Shown here one piece after another: positions 63,135-64,000 of a stretch of 64,000 nt of DNA; the stretch's first letter is position 1, and each line of letters opens with the position of its first letter. The notes under the pieces are model-generated. The model saw only the letters and a list, made by a program, of their open reading frames with translations. It ran no database searches and was not told where the DNA came from. A program made the position numbers and the translations under genes. The DNA lies in the NCBI GenBank assembly GCA_004154925.1, contig QJNS01000169.1, forward strand, positions 1-64,000. The letters run 5' to 3'. The DNA comes from Monosporascus cannonballus. Taxonomy: Eukaryota; Ascomycota; Sordariomycetes; Xylariales.

Positions 63135-64000
63135 TTAGGCCTCGGGGGTCACCGGACTGGCGATGAGTGTGCTTGAACTGCAGCCGGAGTGGTCCGACCA
63201 GGTATCGCTATTCCGTCGCAGCCCGAACTCTTCATCCGGTATCTTCTTCACGAGGCCGACATCGACGGAGCTGTATTCCCAGCGGTGAGTCTTGTCCGGC
63301 TGCTGCTGCGGTAGCCACCTCGCCTTCACGACGAGGAAGATGGATACCGCGATCACGATACCCCCGATCAGGTCCACGGCGTAGTGGTGGTTGAGATACA
63401 TCGTCGCCCAGCACAGCCACGCGACATAGAATATGCAGAAGCCCCGGAGCTTGGGGAAGCAATAGCTCATGAACAGCGCCTCGAGCGCCGCGTCGGCCGC
63501 ATGCAAGCTCGGGAATGCGCCGAAGGGCACGGGCGCGGTGGTGAAGCTCGTCGTGTACAGGTCGATGCCGAACAGGGCGTCGATGCGCGCCAGGCCAGCT
63601 GGCGAGCCCTGCATGCCGTACTGCGCCGGCTCCAGGCCGTGGAGCTTCTCGTACCACGGCGGCGTGCAGGGGAACACCAGCTGCACCGTCACCCCCAGTA
63701 TGCTCATCCACCCGAACGATCTCGCGAAGTACGGCGTCGTCCCGGGGGCGGCGAAGAGGAACATCAGCGCGGAGCAGACGGCCGGTAGCCCGAAGTGCCC
63801 GATCCCGTACGGGAACCAAGCTAGGAGGTCGAGGATCGGGTTCGTGTATTCGGATATTATGTTGGAGAGGTCCGCGCCGTAGAGGATATCCTCCAGGGCC
63901 GGGAGGACCTTCACCGACACAAGCGGGCGCACATCATATGGAACGAAACTGCGTAACCGGTCAGCACTCCTCCGCTCTTCAGCCTTGACGTCCAACTCTA
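63135..64000 (-). CDS. AUR1: Inositol phosphorylceramide synthase catalytic subunit Aur1, C-terminal part (window-truncated)
   Basis: Aur1 transfers phosphoinositol from phosphatidylinositol to ceramide in the Golgi. It is the first fungus-specific step of complex sphingolipid synthesis and the target of aureobasidin A. The minus-strand frame ends at TAA 63135-63137. Family signatures in order are VKVLPALEDILYGADLSNI, LDLLAWFPYGIGHFG, FPCTPPWYEKLHGLEPAQYG and SPAGLARIDALFGIDLYTT. The two PAP2-type catalytic motifs follow: GAFPSLHAADA (63489-63521) and HHYAVD (63372-63389), carrying the conserved His, His and Asp. Several hydrophobic segments fit a multi-pass membrane protein. The N-terminal membrane segments are missing. 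The readable exon probably begins at 63948, after an acceptor GCAG preceded by a GTGCTGAC branch-like site; sequence 63949-64000 would then be intron. The cytosolic tail is serine-rich. Confidence 0.93.
   Translation of the reverse strand, partial: ELDVKAEERRSADRLRSFVPYDVRPLVSVKVLPALEDILYGADLSNIISEYTNPILDLLAWFPYGIGHFGLPAVCSALMFLFAAPGTTPYFARSFGWMSILGVTVQLVFPCTPPWYEKLHGLEPAQYGMQGSPAGLARIDALFGIDLYTTSFTTAPVPFGAFPSLHAADAALEALFMSYCFPKLRGFCIFYVAWLCWATMYLNHHYAVDLIGGIVIAVSIFLVVKARWLPQQQPDKTHRWEYSSVDVGLVKKIPDEEFGLRRNSDTWSDHSGCSSSTLIASPVTPEA

Noticed and set aside
63232..63882. Several long frames on both strands overlapping AUR1
   Set aside because: High-GC shadow frames; only the frame with GAFPSLHAADA and HHYAVD matches a known family.
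63949..63995. Extension of the AUR1 frame to a TTG start at 63995
   Set aside because: TTG is not a credible start here, the family has further N-terminal membrane segments, and an intron acceptor (GCAG) just before 63948 explains the upstream open frame.
1..64000. rRNA or tRNA genes
   Set aside because: No cloverleaf with intact A and B boxes or rRNA core segment was recognised; the closest resemblance (26352-26432) lacks a full tRNA fold.

Overview
The window is fungal nuclear DNA, almost certainly from a filamentous ascomycete (Pezizomycotina). About 59 kb is extremely AT-rich. It is built from LTR retrotransposons whose copies differ mostly by C-to-T and G-to-A changes, leave TpA in excess and are full of stop codons. 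This is the signature of repeat-induced point mutation (RIP). The last ~4 kb switches abruptly to balanced base composition, with intact genes carrying short fungal introns and the fungus-specific sphingolipid enzyme Aur1.

Layout. 1-776: a decamer repeat, then AT-rich DNA. 777-48328: one nest of retrotransposons that can be untangled from 5-bp target-site duplications (TSDs). Outer element A (TSD CTTTT) is interrupted by B (6034-34198, TSD ATTAC). B is interrupted by C (8260-22619, minus strand, TSD CAAAC), and C by D (13953-21328, TSD ATTAT), which belongs to a second Gypsy family with 207-bp LTRs. Element E (27333-34198) sits in B's 3' LTR. Downstream in A come a truncated Gypsy element F (35207-36671) and a truncated Copia element G (36672-48231, minus strand). 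G is split by a complete Gypsy element H (39271-45949, minus strand, TSD ATATT). 48329-52666: degraded DNA with a possible pogo/Fot-type transposase relic, an (ATT)n tract and a hAT-like terminus. 52667-60005: a cytochrome P450 gene cut in two by a complete Gypsy element I (52761-59733, TSD ATCCT/ATTCT). 60939-62036: a four-exon gene for a pyridoxamine-phosphate-oxidase-like membrane-anchored protein (minus strand). 63135 to the end: the 3' part of AUR1, inositol phosphorylceramide synthase (minus strand).

No retroelement here encodes an intact protein. Readable remnants are the gag zinc knuckle, the protease DYGA motif, the reverse transcriptase YxDD box and the integrase core. A, B, C, E, F, H and I form one family with related 330-460 bp LTRs. 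The two intact genes are ordinary housekeeping or metabolic genes and show no functional link to the repeats. The window is the edge between an AT-isochore and a gene-rich block, with a P450 gene as the casualty at the border.
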